From Lineus longissimus (Eukaryota; Nemertea; Pilidiophora; Heteronemertea; Lineidae): a stretch of DNA of 64,000 nucleotides. Of the stretch, positions 39,001 to 49,087 are shown piece after piece; positions within the stretch are counted from its first letter, which is position 1; the number at the start of each line of letters is the position of its first letter. The stretch spans positions 62,001-126,000 of the forward strand of contig NC_088323.1 in the NCBI RefSeq assembly GCF_910592395.1, read 5' to 3'. The position numbers and the translations under genes were made by a program. The notes under the pieces were generated by a model. The model ran no database searches, was not told the DNA's origin, and saw only the letters and a list, made by a program, of their open reading frames with translations.

Positions 39001-42000
39001 AGTTTCAATATAGGGAAATGCTCATGAACGTCCTTGACCTGTGGTAAAGTCAGAAGGTTAGAAAAGTGGAATAGATACCGGTGTATTGACTGCACTGGAC
39101 AGTTTGTTTCTGTCTGTCTGTTTAATGAGGCCTAACAAATCATCCTGACAAATTATCCTGCAAAGTATCCGGCTTGTCATTTTTCTCCTAATTGAACACA
39201 ATGTGGAGGATATCAATTTTGTTTTTAAAATGACCTACAAAGTGTTTGTTTGTTGAGTGATTATTTGTGACAATGTTTGGTGTCAATAACAACAGCATAT
39301 TCTTGGTCTGTTTGATATAATTCTCTAAACCACCAGCTTTCCTAACCTTATCCTGGCTGTTACAATCATGCTTTTAAATCCAATTCTTGCTTTTGTTCAT
39401 CAGTTGAGTAAGTCATTCATCAGTTGCTTTCAGGTTCATCGTCACGACCTCAACCTTGGGAAGGTGGCACAGGTCATAAAGAAAGAGGCCATCTACCATG
39501 CTCTCCACATAAATGAAAGCTTCCTATTTCACTGAATGCCTTTTGGAAATGAAAATCTTTAGTCCTTGGTACTTTTAGTTGATCGTACTTGCATCTATAG
39601 ATATGATGCTACCTGTAGCACCAACATGAAGTCACTGACTGACGTTACTTCAGACAGCCAGCCCAGTTTGATCCATGCCATCTTCCCCGCGTTTCTTAGC
39701 ATGATTCATAATAATAATGATGATTTTTGCTTGATGCTGCGGCAGATTAACGAACAGCTGATGCTGAAGCCTAGTGTAAGTGATCTATCCAATGCCACCA
39801 TCGTGTCTGTCTTGTTTGGTTCACGGGTCAAGATGAGGTGTCCACGATGTCACAGTACCCATCTGTGAGACTTACCCAAGTGTTAGCTCAACAAATATCA
39901 TCTCCTTCCGTAAATATCATAACAATAGTAACATTCTGATTCAATGCCAACATTATTGCTAAGGCTGATGAAGTGGCCAGGCCGAGGCCGTCTGGACGCA
40001 GACTACTAAGAAACTGCTATTGGGTATTGTCTTGTGGACACCTTGAAGTGAATACCTCATCTTGACGTGCCTACCTCCTCATCATGGACACTGTATTCCA
40101 ACCTTGAATGTCCTTCAAACGAAAAGTGACTGCTGCCAGTTTCTTATCCTCTGTTAAAACTCATCCCACAAGAACTAATGTGAGGTTACTGCAATCAGCT
40201 ACTGACAGTGACGTGTCTCTCATATGACTTCATGGTTGGAAAATCTTTAGCTTGCTGCAATGACCTGAGGATTGCACATCTTGCAGGTCAATGAGCTGAG
40301 GATTGCACATCTTGCAGGTCAATGAGCTGAGGATTGCACATCTTGCAGGTCAATGAGCTGAGGATTGCACATCTTGCAGGTCAATGAGCTGAGGATTGCA
40401 CACCTTGCAGGTCAATGAGCTGAGGATTGCACATCTTGCAGGTCAATGAGCTGAGGATTGCACATCTTGCAGGTCAATGAGCTGAGGATTGCACATCTTG
40501 CAGGTCAATGAGCTGAGGATTGCACATCTTGCAGGTCAATGAGCTGAGGATTGCACATCTTGCAGGTCATTGCAGCACTTCTTATGTGTTTGTTCCCCTT
40601 GTCTTCTCATAACCCATTTTATGTTTAATAGCTGTCACTTTATGTTATAACTAGAATCTGTTGATGGCCTCATGCTGAAGGGTTTTGAGGGCCTCATGCT
40701 GAAGGGTTTTGAGGGCCTCATGCTGAAGGGTTTTGAGGGCAAGGCATGAAGTACTGACATGGGCGCCAAGGTAGAAATGTTGTCATTGGTTATAAGTCTG
40801 CAATTAAGACATTCTAATATCCTTGTTATCATGTTATCGATGGGCTGCCAGGTCATGTTGGCCTTTTGTCAAGTCAAATAAGCAATATTGAAAGCGAAGG
40901 CAATGAATCAGCATGAGGCCTGCTGTTAGCAGTATGTTGTTGTGTCCTTGCCAGGTGGAGGGGTCAACACTAACCTGGCTCTTTATGTTGGAGCTCCCCT
41001 CCTCTCACGCACGACTCAGGCGAACGAGTTTACAATCCCCAATAGCGGCCTAAAAATAGGTCATCAATTGACGAAATAGGAGCCATTGTTCAATGGTTTT
41101 ACAGTTGAATGTGATCAAACTACGTCATTTCCGATTGGGGATTGTAAATTTTAACCGGCTCAGGCCTTGAGAACTAAGATTCACACTGTGTTTGTACCCT
41201 GTATCTTGAATGCTGTGTTGATCAGCAGTAGAAAAGTAACAATGTTTCATGGCCAACTGAGTTTTCTTGGGGACTATCTCACAAGCCACTCACTGTTGAG
41301 GTGCTTATTAACCTATTCCACTCTGATTACACACACAGCGGTACACACCAGATAATGTAGCACAGGTAATGTGGTGAAGTGTCCTCATTACAGCATCCCA
41401 CAGGTTACTGGTGGTGGGCAGTAACAAAGTTGATATAGCAGATTCACTTGGTTGACACCAAGGCCTTTCTCTTGGCTTGTTGTTAAGCTGTTGCTCAAAT
41501 CCCCTAAGTGACTGAGTTAGATGAGAAGGTTTGTCAGGTAGGGCCGCATGTCTTTGGGACCATTCCTGTCGAGCCAGACTGCAATCTCTCAGGCAGTTCA
41601 GCTGTCACTCAAACCCCCACTGGCCACGTTACTCATTGTTGAATCATAAGTGCTACTCTCACCCAAGCCTGGTGCTGGTGTGTCCATCACAGTGTATCAT
41701 GTCAGCTGCCTGCAGGGTTCTGATGGAACTATAGGAGAATGTCCGCTTGACTTAGTAATGCTGTTTATCTTGGTTTCTTTTGCTATCATTCCTGGTGTTA
41801 AGTGTGAAACGATTAGCCAATAGTGTGATTAGAACTTTCAAAGTTGGATTTAGTTTTTTGTTGTTGTTTTTATGCTTCTTTATTTGTGTCATCTTGGTGG
41901 AGTTTAGACCTCATTTGCTCCTGGCATGTTTTAACTTCCAAATGCATGCACTTATTGTAGACGATGTGATGTTGATTGCTTGGTCAAGGTTACTTTGTGG

Positions 42001-44672
42001 CCGAGTTTCTAGATGCTTGGCTGTATTGTGTGGCAGTGGTCCCCTAAACTAGAAATAAGTTACATCTTTGAAGATCTGATGAGTATAGCTAGCTATGAAA
42101 GAGTTGGCCATTCATGTGGCTGGCTCATTGCCATGGGACAGTAGTGAAGTCACCAGGATCATCCCAGATTTTCCTCCATATTACGGCCATTCATGGAATG
42201 CCATACTCCACCTTAATCAAGTCATTTAACTTCCCAACTGTTACCTATTTCCTCCTTTAATCTTTGCCTTCTGAAACGTTTCCAGTCGAAAGTGGTCACC
42301 AATACCTCATCCCCAGCCTACACTCTGGCCGATGGCAAGTCAAGGAAGAAACGTGCCGTTGTCATTGAACCAGTGGAGGTTGTTGGACCCGGTGGCAAGA
42401 AGATGATGGTGGTAACACTTGACTGTGATCAGCGCTCAGCAGGATATAGCACAGCTAAATGTTTCAAGTTTACGTGCCAGATAGGCACGCTGTTAAAAAA
42501 TAAGCGGGCAGTTATTCGGATTAGAGCGAGACTGTGGAATGCTACTTTTATAGAGGTAAGGATGAATTAGGTCTAGACCTATGGTCAACGTTGCTACTGT
42601 ACAACTCATGTAAGGTTTCCAAGTGATTAGCCAGCTCAAGAGTTACATCAGAAACCTTGGCTGTTTCCAAGTCTTCCTATTTGGCCTTCAGAGCTACATT
42701 TGGTGAAAGCTGTGTAACCAATCCCACCCAACCTCAAGCTTAGTGGAGTCCTCTCAGTGATTGAACGTCTCACCCAACCTCGAGCTTGGTGGAGTCCTCT
42801 CAGTGAGTGAATGTCCCACCCAACCTCAAGCTTGGTGGAGTCCTCTCAGTGAGTGAATGTCCCACCCAACCTCAAGCTTGGTGGAGTCCTCTCAGTGAGT
42901 GAACGTCTCACCCAACCTCAAGCTTGGTGGAGTCCTCTCAGTGAGTGAATGTCCCACCCAACCTCAAGCTTGGTGGAGTCCTCTCAGTGAGTGAACGTCT
43001 CACCCAACCTCAAGCTTGGTGGAGTCCTCTCAGTGAGTGAACGTCTCACCCAACCTCAAGCTTGGTGGAGTCCTCTCAGTGAGTGAACGTCTCACCCAAC
43101 CTCAAGCTTGGTGGAGTCCTCTCAGTGAGTGAACGTCTCACCCAACCTCGAGCTTGGTGGAGTCCTCTCAGTGAGTGAACGTCTCACCCAACCTCAAGCT
43201 TGGTGGAGTCCTCTCAGTGAGTGAACGTCCCACCCAACCTCAAGCTTGGTGGAGTCCTCTCAGTGAGTGAACGTGTTAGTGGCAACAAGACGCCCAGTGT
43301 TGGAGGGGTATATGGAATGAATAAGAAACACAGACATAGTGTTCCCTGAAGTAAACAGCTTGTGTGTTGGAGGGGTATATGGAATGAATAAGAAACACAG
43401 ACATAGTGTTCCCTGAAGTAAACAGCTTGTGTGTTGGAGGGGTATATGGAATGAATAAGAAACACAGACATAGTGTTCCCTGAAGTAAACAGCTTGTGTG
43501 TTGGAGGGGTATATGGAATGAATAAGAAACACAGACATAGTGTTCCCTGAAGTAAACAGCTTGTGTGTTGGAGGGGTATATGGAATGAATAAGAAACACA
43601 GATATAGTGTTCCCTGAAGTAAACAGCTTGTGTGTTTCACTCACCATGGTAAAGGCTCACTCCCCATGGTAAAGGCCAATGAAGGATCACTTTCTCTCTA
43701 ACTCATTTTCCCTTTCCCACAGGATTACCCAAATGTGGACTCCGTGCGAATTTTATCCAAAGCTCAAGTCAAGTTAGATCCCAAGGATAACATTCAACAG
43801 GAGAAGGAGTCTAATGATTTAGCTTATGTGAGTAGAGCTCAACAGTCTTCAAAAGTTTAGGTCTAGGATTTGGTCAGTATGTTGCTGTGCATGTTCTAAG
43901 AACGGAAAGCTTAAAGGAAGTGGGAAGGGACAGAAAGGACAGTCGTGTTTGATTTCACTTCCAGCCAATATTGGCTTTTATATGGTCAGTTTGACTCAGT
44001 CTTAGGTTGAGTGGATGTCACATATTCAGCTGTGGCCTTCACATCATGACCCCCAGACTGAATCATTCTCCGTTGTCCTCCCACCAGAGTGAAGTCTTGG
44101 AGGTGAAAAAAAATATTTGGACTTAGACATTTTTTCATCTTTCAGTCAGTTCCAAAAAAAAATTTCACAAAAATTTTCAAAGTCAGAAAAGTTTCTGGAC
44201 TGATGATGTTTTCTTGCCCAGCCATTGATCTAAGGAATCCTCTTGTGCCATACTTAGTTATGTTTTCACTACTTGCAGGCATTAACGGTAGCATACCCCG
44301 AGAGGAAGGAAGCTGCCAAGGAACAGGTGCCGTTATGGATCATCATCGTGGCTGCCATCGGTGGCGTCTTATTACTCCTCTTACTCATACTCATACTCTG
44401 GCTGGTAAGTCTTTCTCTGCCGCGTGGCCTGTTAGCATGGTGACTCTCTCCCCACAGCTAAGGCTTCTATGGGTAGATTCTTAATTTGCAGGATGTAAGA
44501 TCTTTCTCATTCTTGTTGTTGCCCAACTAAATGATCTCTCCGTCTCTTCCAGCTTGGTTTCTTCAAGAGGAAGACTCCAGGTGAAGACGTGGATGATTTG
44601 GATGGACCGATGCATGAAGTCACCGTCTCAAAGAAAAATAAATACAATGATCATAGTGATGGTTACAATTAA
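9064..44672 (+). CDS. Integrin alpha subunit, laminin-type (alpha3/6/7, PS1 class)
   Basis: Cell-surface receptor subunit that pairs with integrin beta. CDS is join(9064..9278, 25994..26118, 28641..28720, 29065..29262, 29511..29682, 30001..30299, 30999..31140, 31267..31355, 31527..31807, 34141..34333, 34628..34780, 35099..35181, 35432..35446, 37587..37731, 38123..38467, 38770..38952, 42286..42555, 43723..43827, 44279..44404, 44553..44672): 3339 nt, 1112 aa, all phases compatible. Signal peptide is residues 1-33 (or from Met11, better Kozak context); the mature chain begins FNLDT as in vertebrate alpha6. FG-GAP propeller repeats carry three Ca-binding loops: DVNNDGLLD (329-337), DLNRDGYDD (403-411), DMDHNGYPD (465-473). 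There is no inserted I domain. Segments EDEWLGVTVKSQGPGKKV and CAHRY match the alpha3/6/7 class. A furin site RKKR (926-929) would give heavy and light chains. TM helix about 1050-1074, then GFFKR (1075-1079) and a short tail ending DGYN. Exact orthology to one vertebrate paralogue is not claimed. Confidence 0.95.
9797..10230. repeat. Tandem duplication, about 225-bp period
   Basis: The segment starting near 9797 (marker gccttagagggggcagaatg) recurs near 10027 with a few substitutions. A third, shorter and more diverged piece of its right part is at about 10580-10640. It looks like a duplicated repeat of unknown class; no terminal repeats or target duplications were seen. Confidence 0.75.
12799..14157. 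repeat. 22/23-bp minisatellite, about 60 copies
   Basis: Long array of alternating 22- and 23-bp units around ccctgggcagacggttca. Variants (gacgg/gcagg, ctcat/tcat, occasional catgg) form higher-order blocks, for example around 13060-13130, 13380-13440 and 13650-13700. The 526-, 350- and 69-codon open frames over it are repeat translation, not proteins. Confidence 0.95.
16641..16801. repeat. 78-bp direct duplication
   Basis: Two near-identical 78-bp copies in tandem, marked by ggagccatcgttggccaact. Intronic. Confidence 0.85.
17665..17829. repeat. 53-bp minisatellite, 3 copies
   Basis: Three copies plus a stub of a 53-bp unit marked by gtgcttgcaacatacagcca. Intronic. Confidence 0.9.
19400..19772. 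repeat. 18-bp purine-only minisatellite
   Basis: About twenty copies of an 18-bp unit, gaggagggatgaggcgga. The plus strand is almost wholly purine with regular G pairs and triplets over about 370 bp, so G-quadruplex or triplex structure is possible. Both strands are open in several frames because the unit length is a multiple of three; the Pro/Ser/His-rich minus frames and Glu/Arg/Asp-rich plus frame are artefacts. Confidence 0.95.
21250..22042. repeat. 46/52-bp minisatellite
   Basis: About sixteen copies around gtgggaggagcatgtggatg. Long units carry an extra 'acttga' against the short units, so two length classes are interspersed. Intronic. Confidence 0.9.
22836..23510. repeat. 38-42-bp minisatellite
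   Basis: About sixteen copies marked by ccccttaatggtggaactct. Length varies by loss of 'gg' in gggcccc and of 'ct' in ctctctagg, giving several unit lengths that recur in alternation between 23150 and 23400. Intronic. Confidence 0.9.
26182..27145. repeat. 96-bp minisatellite with alternating variant
   Basis: About ten copies of a 96-bp unit starting some 60 bp after the integrin exon 2 donor (26119). Copies alternate in part between 'ccttcatg' and 'cctacatg', so pairs of units (192 bp) appear to have been amplified together. Marker: cccatcatgcccttgtggta. Confidence 0.95.
27972..28270. repeat. 49-bp minisatellite, 6 copies
   Basis: Six copies of a 49-bp unit (marker cactcttgtatcatccagtg), with single-base variants that pair neighbouring copies. 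It lies in integrin intron 2, ahead of the 80-nt exon at 28641. Confidence 0.9.
30330..30752. repeat. 59-bp minisatellite, 7 copies
   Basis: Seven copies of a 59-bp unit (marker gagctacaagcctgtgcaga). The array starts about 30 bp after the donor of the integrin exon ending at 30299 and does not include it. Confidence 0.9.
32220..32625. repeat. 26-bp minisatellite carrying CRE-like sites
   Basis: About fifteen copies of a 26-bp unit around gacgtcatggtgaagtgtaa. Every full unit has an ACGTCA half-site; at least four copies (near 32298, 32324, 32454, 32583) have the full palindrome TGACGTCA, the consensus CRE/ATF element. Intronic in the integrin gene. Confidence 0.9.
32626..34140. other. Integrin intron 9, unique part
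   Basis: No exon or array recognised, apart from a run of 16 C at 33728-33743. It ends at the polypyrimidine acceptor of the exon at 34141. Confidence 0.5.
34503..34612. repeat. 50-bp duplication before an acceptor
   Basis: Two tandem copies of a 50-bp unit (marker ctgacctccccagcaccctg), ending shortly before the acceptor of the exon at 34628. Each copy has its own pyrimidine-rich tract and AG (ctccccag). Confidence 0.85.
34893..35097. repeat. 66-bp minisatellite reaching a real acceptor
   Basis: Three copies of a 66-bp unit ending in catgactttctccag. The third copy ends instead in catgactttctctttcag, which is the acceptor of the integrin exon starting at 35099. The branch region and polypyrimidine tract of a working splice site are therefore part of the repeat. 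Confidence 0.9.
35432..35446 (+). CDS. 15-nt integrin microexon
   Basis: attgcag|GCTTGATTTCGCACG|gtatgt has strong splice sites at both ends. Its 15 nt fit the phase-2 junction between exons ending 35181 and starting 37587 without shifting frame. Inclusion gives LERLDFAREGPNK; skipping gives LESEGPNK. Human alpha6 has CTREG at the corresponding place, which favours inclusion of FAREG. Included in the model, but possibly alternative. Confidence 0.6.
35970..36418. repeat. 40-bp minisatellite, 11 copies
   Basis: Eleven copies of a 40-bp, C-rich unit marked by caagttgccccagacaatct. Three overlapping long open frames (161-221 codons) run through it because 40 is not a multiple of three and the unit lacks stops; none is a gene. 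Confidence 0.95.
36530..37512. repeat. 90-bp minisatellite with splice-like motifs
   Basis: Eleven copies of a 90-bp unit. Each holds a pyrimidine tract with AG (ttctccttccccag) followed 23 nt later by a donor-like gacag|gtacta. The 336-codon frame with a 30-residue period is repeat translation. The array lies in the integrin intron before the exon at 37587, whose own acceptor is outside it. Confidence 0.95.
37757..37890. repeat. 69-bp duplication
   Basis: Two tandem copies marked by gtgctagataaccagttgtg, just after the donor of the integrin exon ending at 37731. Confidence 0.85.
40259..40575. repeat. 31-bp minisatellite, 10 copies
   Basis: Ten copies of a 31-bp unit (marker gcacatcttgcaggtcaatg). 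The unit contains cttgcag|gtcaat, an acceptor-like sequence joined directly to a donor-like one. Confidence 0.9.
40668..40742. repeat. 24-bp minisatellite, 3 copies
   Basis: Three copies of a 24-bp unit around cctcatgctgaagggttttg. Confidence 0.9.
41022..41157. mobile_element. MITE-like element, copy 1 (136 bp)
   Basis: Non-coding 136-bp element with inverted ends: TTTACAATCCCCAAT near the left and ATTGGGGATTGTAAA near the right. It is flanked by ACTCAGGC (41014-41021) and GCTCAGGC (41158-41165), an 8-bp target duplication with one mismatch. It shares the internal block gatcaaactacgtc with the two copies at 55.4-55.9 kb. An 8-bp duplication fits a hAT-type transposase source. Confidence 0.75.
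42722..43272. repeat. 46-bp minisatellite, about 12 copies
   Basis: About twelve copies of a 46-bp unit marked by agcttggtggagtcctctca. Each unit contains tcag|tgagtgaa. Immediately followed by another array, together filling most of integrin intron 17. Confidence 0.95.
43298..43640. repeat. 67-bp minisatellite, 5 copies
   Basis: Five nearly identical copies of a 67-bp unit marked by tgttggaggggtatatggaa, ending about 80 bp before the integrin exon at 43723. Three overlapping minus-strand frames of 85-126 codons are artefacts. Confidence 0.95.
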
Positions 44673-46335
44673 CACCGGCAGCTCAGAGGATAAGAAAATC
44701 TCAACTCTTTCAATTATTATGAATGTTGTAGCCAGGCAATGTACAGGCTGAGGATGGCTCTGGTTACAGGGTATAGTAGGAGGCTTGATATCAATTAAAA
44801 AACCTTTTGGACATCTGTAATCTAAATTCTTCTTTTCAATTAAAAACCCCGCAACAGACTGATTGTCGTAGTCATCCTCAGCCACTAAAGATCCTGTTTA
44901 CTCATGCCATTACTGTAATCGTTAAAGGATGCAGAAGTGATTTTAGAAAGTGGCGTTACGATGTGGCTTCAAATAGAGTAGAAGCGCCACCTATGTCAAG
45001 GTTCTAGCCCCTGGGGAATCAGGCAATCAAAGGATAAGAGTTGACCAAACAAAAATCTCAGTTTTCAGTAGAATTGTTTTAAACAGTAAATCTCTAGTCG
45101 GAGGGTATCGTGTAAATATGAAGGCCAACTAGGAAATCACTCGCTCTCAGTGATGGTCATTCTGCCATAGCAGACCTTAGGGGTGATTCTTAGGGACTTT
45201 GATTGAGGGTATTCAAGGCCACCTGTGGGAGGATGGTGATGACATTGGGAGAACTGATTTTAAACTTGTAAATGATGCAATAGTTGTAATCAAGGGGATT
45301 CAGGATTGCAATTTCTGATGAGAATTTTTATCATGGGGGGGGGGTGGGGTTAATGGGTTTATTCTTGTAATTATGATGATTTTAATGAGCATTACGTTAC
45401 TGCAGTAATGTCATACCAGTTTGTGTCTTTGGGTAAACAATGCTGGTGCCACTATGAATATTACTGCTTGGTAGGTGAGTTCAGGGTATTGAGTGAACAT
45501 GCCAATCTCACCGAGATATCATGGACGTTAGATGGGTGCCACAGGCAATGCCAAGTTCTGTGAAAATGTTTGTCGAGGAATCTTTCAAGACTATTTAAAT
45601 ATTGAATCAACATTTATAGACATATGATAACGCAATGTAGTCAGTGCCACATTCCCAAATAGGGGGCGCCTCTAGTTGATCTATTTATAGACATTTGCTA
45701 GTAAAATAATTGACAAAATAGCATTAGTGCTTTTACTAGGAAATATTTTAGTGCTAATTAATTACATATGATGTGGGAATATAAATATTTTCATTAACGT
45801 GTGGTCTATTGTGGTGCAGAAATGTCATGGGCATTTGGTCTGAAATTGGCAGCCAGAATCTGTCCATGAAATAGTATTTTAGTTCTAAAAAGGCATCCAT
45901 TGGTCTCTCCTGGTGTTGTAAACGTATCCTCGTGTCTACGGTGAATTGTATGTAAATTAATGCAAATGACTTTGCTGCTGATTTTTCTACTTCTGTCTTC
46001 GGCCTCCTTCACTAGTTATGCAAATGCACCAAACTGCACCAACATTCTGTCCCGTTATTGAGAGTCCATTTAGGGTAGCACTTTGCCATTTTTCTCATAC
46101 ACATATTTTGGTGGTATATTATTCTCCACAGTTTTTCTGGTAAATTCTTTGGTAAGCTAATCAGTATTCTACTATGTGTCTCAGTGTCAAGTTCATATTG
46201 CCCTTTATTGGCCAATTTATCAACAGATCACATGCCTATGTCTTTAGACCACATGCCCATGATACGTGACATGCAAGTTTTTTAAACGTCTGATTCTACT
46301 TTGAAACTGTAATGTTTGAATGCATTTATAATAAA
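44673..46335 (+). other. Integrin alpha 3' UTR (probable)
   Basis: Sequence after the stop codon up to the first well-placed AATAAA on the plus strand. No open frame with coding character was seen. The exact end of the transcript is not determined. Confidence 0.45.
46330..46335 (+). terminator. Candidate poly(A) signal (AATAAA)
   Basis: AATAAA about 1.66 kb after the integrin stop. A second AATAAA lies at 48696-48701 and could serve a longer form. Confidence 0.4.
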
Positions 46336-48777
46336 CGTGTACATTATCTCACTAAACACTGTATATTTTAATCGCATATAAAGACACCACTAACGTCTGT
46401 GTACATATTCATTGATGACACTGATATGATCTGTCTGATATTGAGATCTTTTATCACCGAATCTCTTAGTCAAGTGTTATCATACAAGATGCCTTCCTAG
46501 GCCCGTTGGGTCTTTAACAATTAAGAGTTGAATTCACTTCCTTCCTGATCAGCGCCTCTGCTGGTTGAGCTCGGTTGTGTGGCAACAAAATGGCCGACTT
46601 CTTGTGTCAGTTGATGATTCTGTCGTAATGTCAGACGCCTCAATGAAATCAACAGGGGCTGATTCCATAACTCTGTGATGTTCAGCCAGTCGACCACAAG
46701 AGGCGCTCATCTAGAAAGAGGTTTCTTGGTGATTTCACACTGTATAAAACATGCACTTAGGTTATCCAATATTGAATGTCTGATTTGAAGGCAACTCATG
46801 TCTCTTCAGTCAGTAGAGTAGTTGCCTGTGTTAAAGGGGCAATATAAACTGGGGCTAGGAGACCCATTGTTGGCCTCCAAGTGTGCTGGACACTCGGTCT
46901 GGGTGGACTTGGTGAAAGAAGTGTTCCTCTTTCAAGAGTCACATTATATAAGACCCGGCCACCCGGCACCGACGATCATTTGGCCCTTCATTTATATCAT
47001 CATAAAGACCCAACTCCACATGTCCCGCTGCGTATGCGCGAGGCCTTTGTTATTTTATGCCACATAGTTACATTTGTCATGATACGCAGTGTGAGACACT
47101 AATGTGGAGGAAGGCCTATTGTCTATGTCGATTCACTCTCATTTTCATAACTCTTGTTCATGTTTCAACTCTTCTGCTCACTGGCATGATGGTTTTCCGT
47201 CGAGTCTTGTGGCGCCATCTGTTAAGGTGCAAGAGAAACACTTCGGTGACACGTACGTGGAGAGACTGTAGTGACGTCAACCACAGACTCTCTGACTTAT
47301 TTTGACCTGATATCATCTCCACAGGCACTCTGCCAATCTAACTTGGTCTTGTGAGATCCATTTGATCCAAAGTGGCAAAGATATACACTGCACTGATCAC
47401 CAACCTGGGCTGATCTGAAGTGACCATCTCGTCCACTCTCGTCTCCTGTCAGAAGAGTTGATGGATGAAAACAGTCCATGCAACTGATCTCTTTATTGTA
47501 AGCTTTATATGTCGCTGTCATTTTATAATATTCATCAGGAGATTTTGATAATAGACTATTACGCCATTGGTTAGAGCCTGCTGAAGTCGTAGGTGGTTGT
47601 GAATGTTGCTGGCCTTGCTCCCTTTTGAAAGTCTCATGTTTGACAAGGAATGAATGAGCCTGCATGGCCACTCTGTGTTAATGGTGCTTAACCTCAGACA
47701 AGGCTGGTAGATCTTCACACCATCTGTGACAAAGCTATTTGTAATGCTGTTGACCCTTTTCTATCCACGTACAACGGCAATAACCGATACTCAGTATTCT
47801 CATCAAATTCTTCCAAAGATATAACTTCTATTTATTGGCAAGTTCCTTGTGTATTTTAGAGACATGATTATATGACACGTTACTAATATTACTGTTTGTA
47901 ATTGTTGCCAAAGTGAGATATCAAAGTTGTGATTGACTGTACCAACGGGTGTGGTAAAGAAATGAGAAGGTTGCTGAATACCTTACCCCGTACACAGAAA
48001 CGACGGTGTCCTGAAATAGCCTTTGGTAGACGGTGTAAGAGTAATAAGTTACCCTTGGTGGTCGATCGTAATTGCCTCCAGATGATGTTTTTGGAATATA
48101 TCTCACTTCGTGTGACATATTTGTAATGGCACATTTGTTATTGAGAAATTCACTTGATTCGTTTTTTCCTCATATACATTACAGAACTATCTACATATAA
48201 GGTACGGTGCTACTTAGTGTGTTAGCCGTGTTAAGTACATTTACACAGCTGGAAGCAAACATTACATATGCAGTGTCCTATACAAGGATTGTAAGCCATC
48301 GGAAATCATTGCTGTTTTCAGATTGTTCATGCACAAGAGAGAGTCAGGTGTTGGTTTGGGAGTTGGTTATGCTTATCTTAGTCTTCTCCCTTTGGTGGGG
48401 AAGCAGTGCATCCACGTGGAATCCACTCTCATTGGCTGATTTATATATATGATCAGTACAAGCTACATGTACACAAGTCCTTCCCAAAGCATTCAATCAC
48501 GTCCTAAGGAAGCTTCTTCGGAGGGATATTGATGCAAGATATCCAACATGACGTTTCCTGGCTTGTAGAAATGATTACTATCGAACCAAAGAGACCACGG
48601 GATGAGTCAATTTTGTAAATTGAGTCGATTAGTTTTTTTGTATTTTTATTACTCATGCTTTGTTATATGAATGTAGTAAACTTGTGATTTCGAAAAATAA
48701 ATATTTATAACTATAACTATAAATGCCTCTCGGATCAAAATAGTGACTGTAGCCAGACTCTACAACATCTCCATTGA
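46336..48777. other. Intergenic or extended 3' UTR
   Basis: No gene, RNA or array recognised. Short open frames on both strands lack codon bias and homology. Confidence 0.4.
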
Positions 48778-49035
48778 CTGTCACCAGGCAAACACTAGTT
48801 GTCCTCATCAGTAATCACTGTCACCAGGCAAACACTGTAGTTGTCCTCCTCATCAGTAATTACTGTCACCAGGCAAACACAGTAGTTGTCCTCCTCATCA
48901 GTAATTACTGTCACCAGGCAAACACTGTAGTTGTCCTCATCAGTAATCACTGTCACCAGGCAAACACTAGTTGTCCTCATCAGTAATCAGTGTCACCAGG
49001 CAAACACTGTAGTTGTCCTCCTCATCAGTAATCAC
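48778..49035. repeat. 42-48-bp minisatellite, 6 copies
   Basis: Six copies marked by cactgtcaccaggcaaacac. Unit length varies through 'gta' and 'ctc' insertions. Confidence 0.9.
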
Positions 49036-49087
49036 TTCTTCACCTTCTTCTCAGTATTTCACTTTTAAACAACACTTATATAACACT

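Larger units (their letters stand above)
38953..42285. other. Integrin intron 16
   Basis: Intron between the calf-domain exons. It holds the 31-bp and 24-bp arrays and one MITE-like element, listed separately. Other parts show no exon I can support. Confidence 0.5.

Noticed and set aside
43214-43647. Minus-strand frames of 85-126 codons
   Set aside because: Translation of the 67-bp array in three frames; no independent coding sign.
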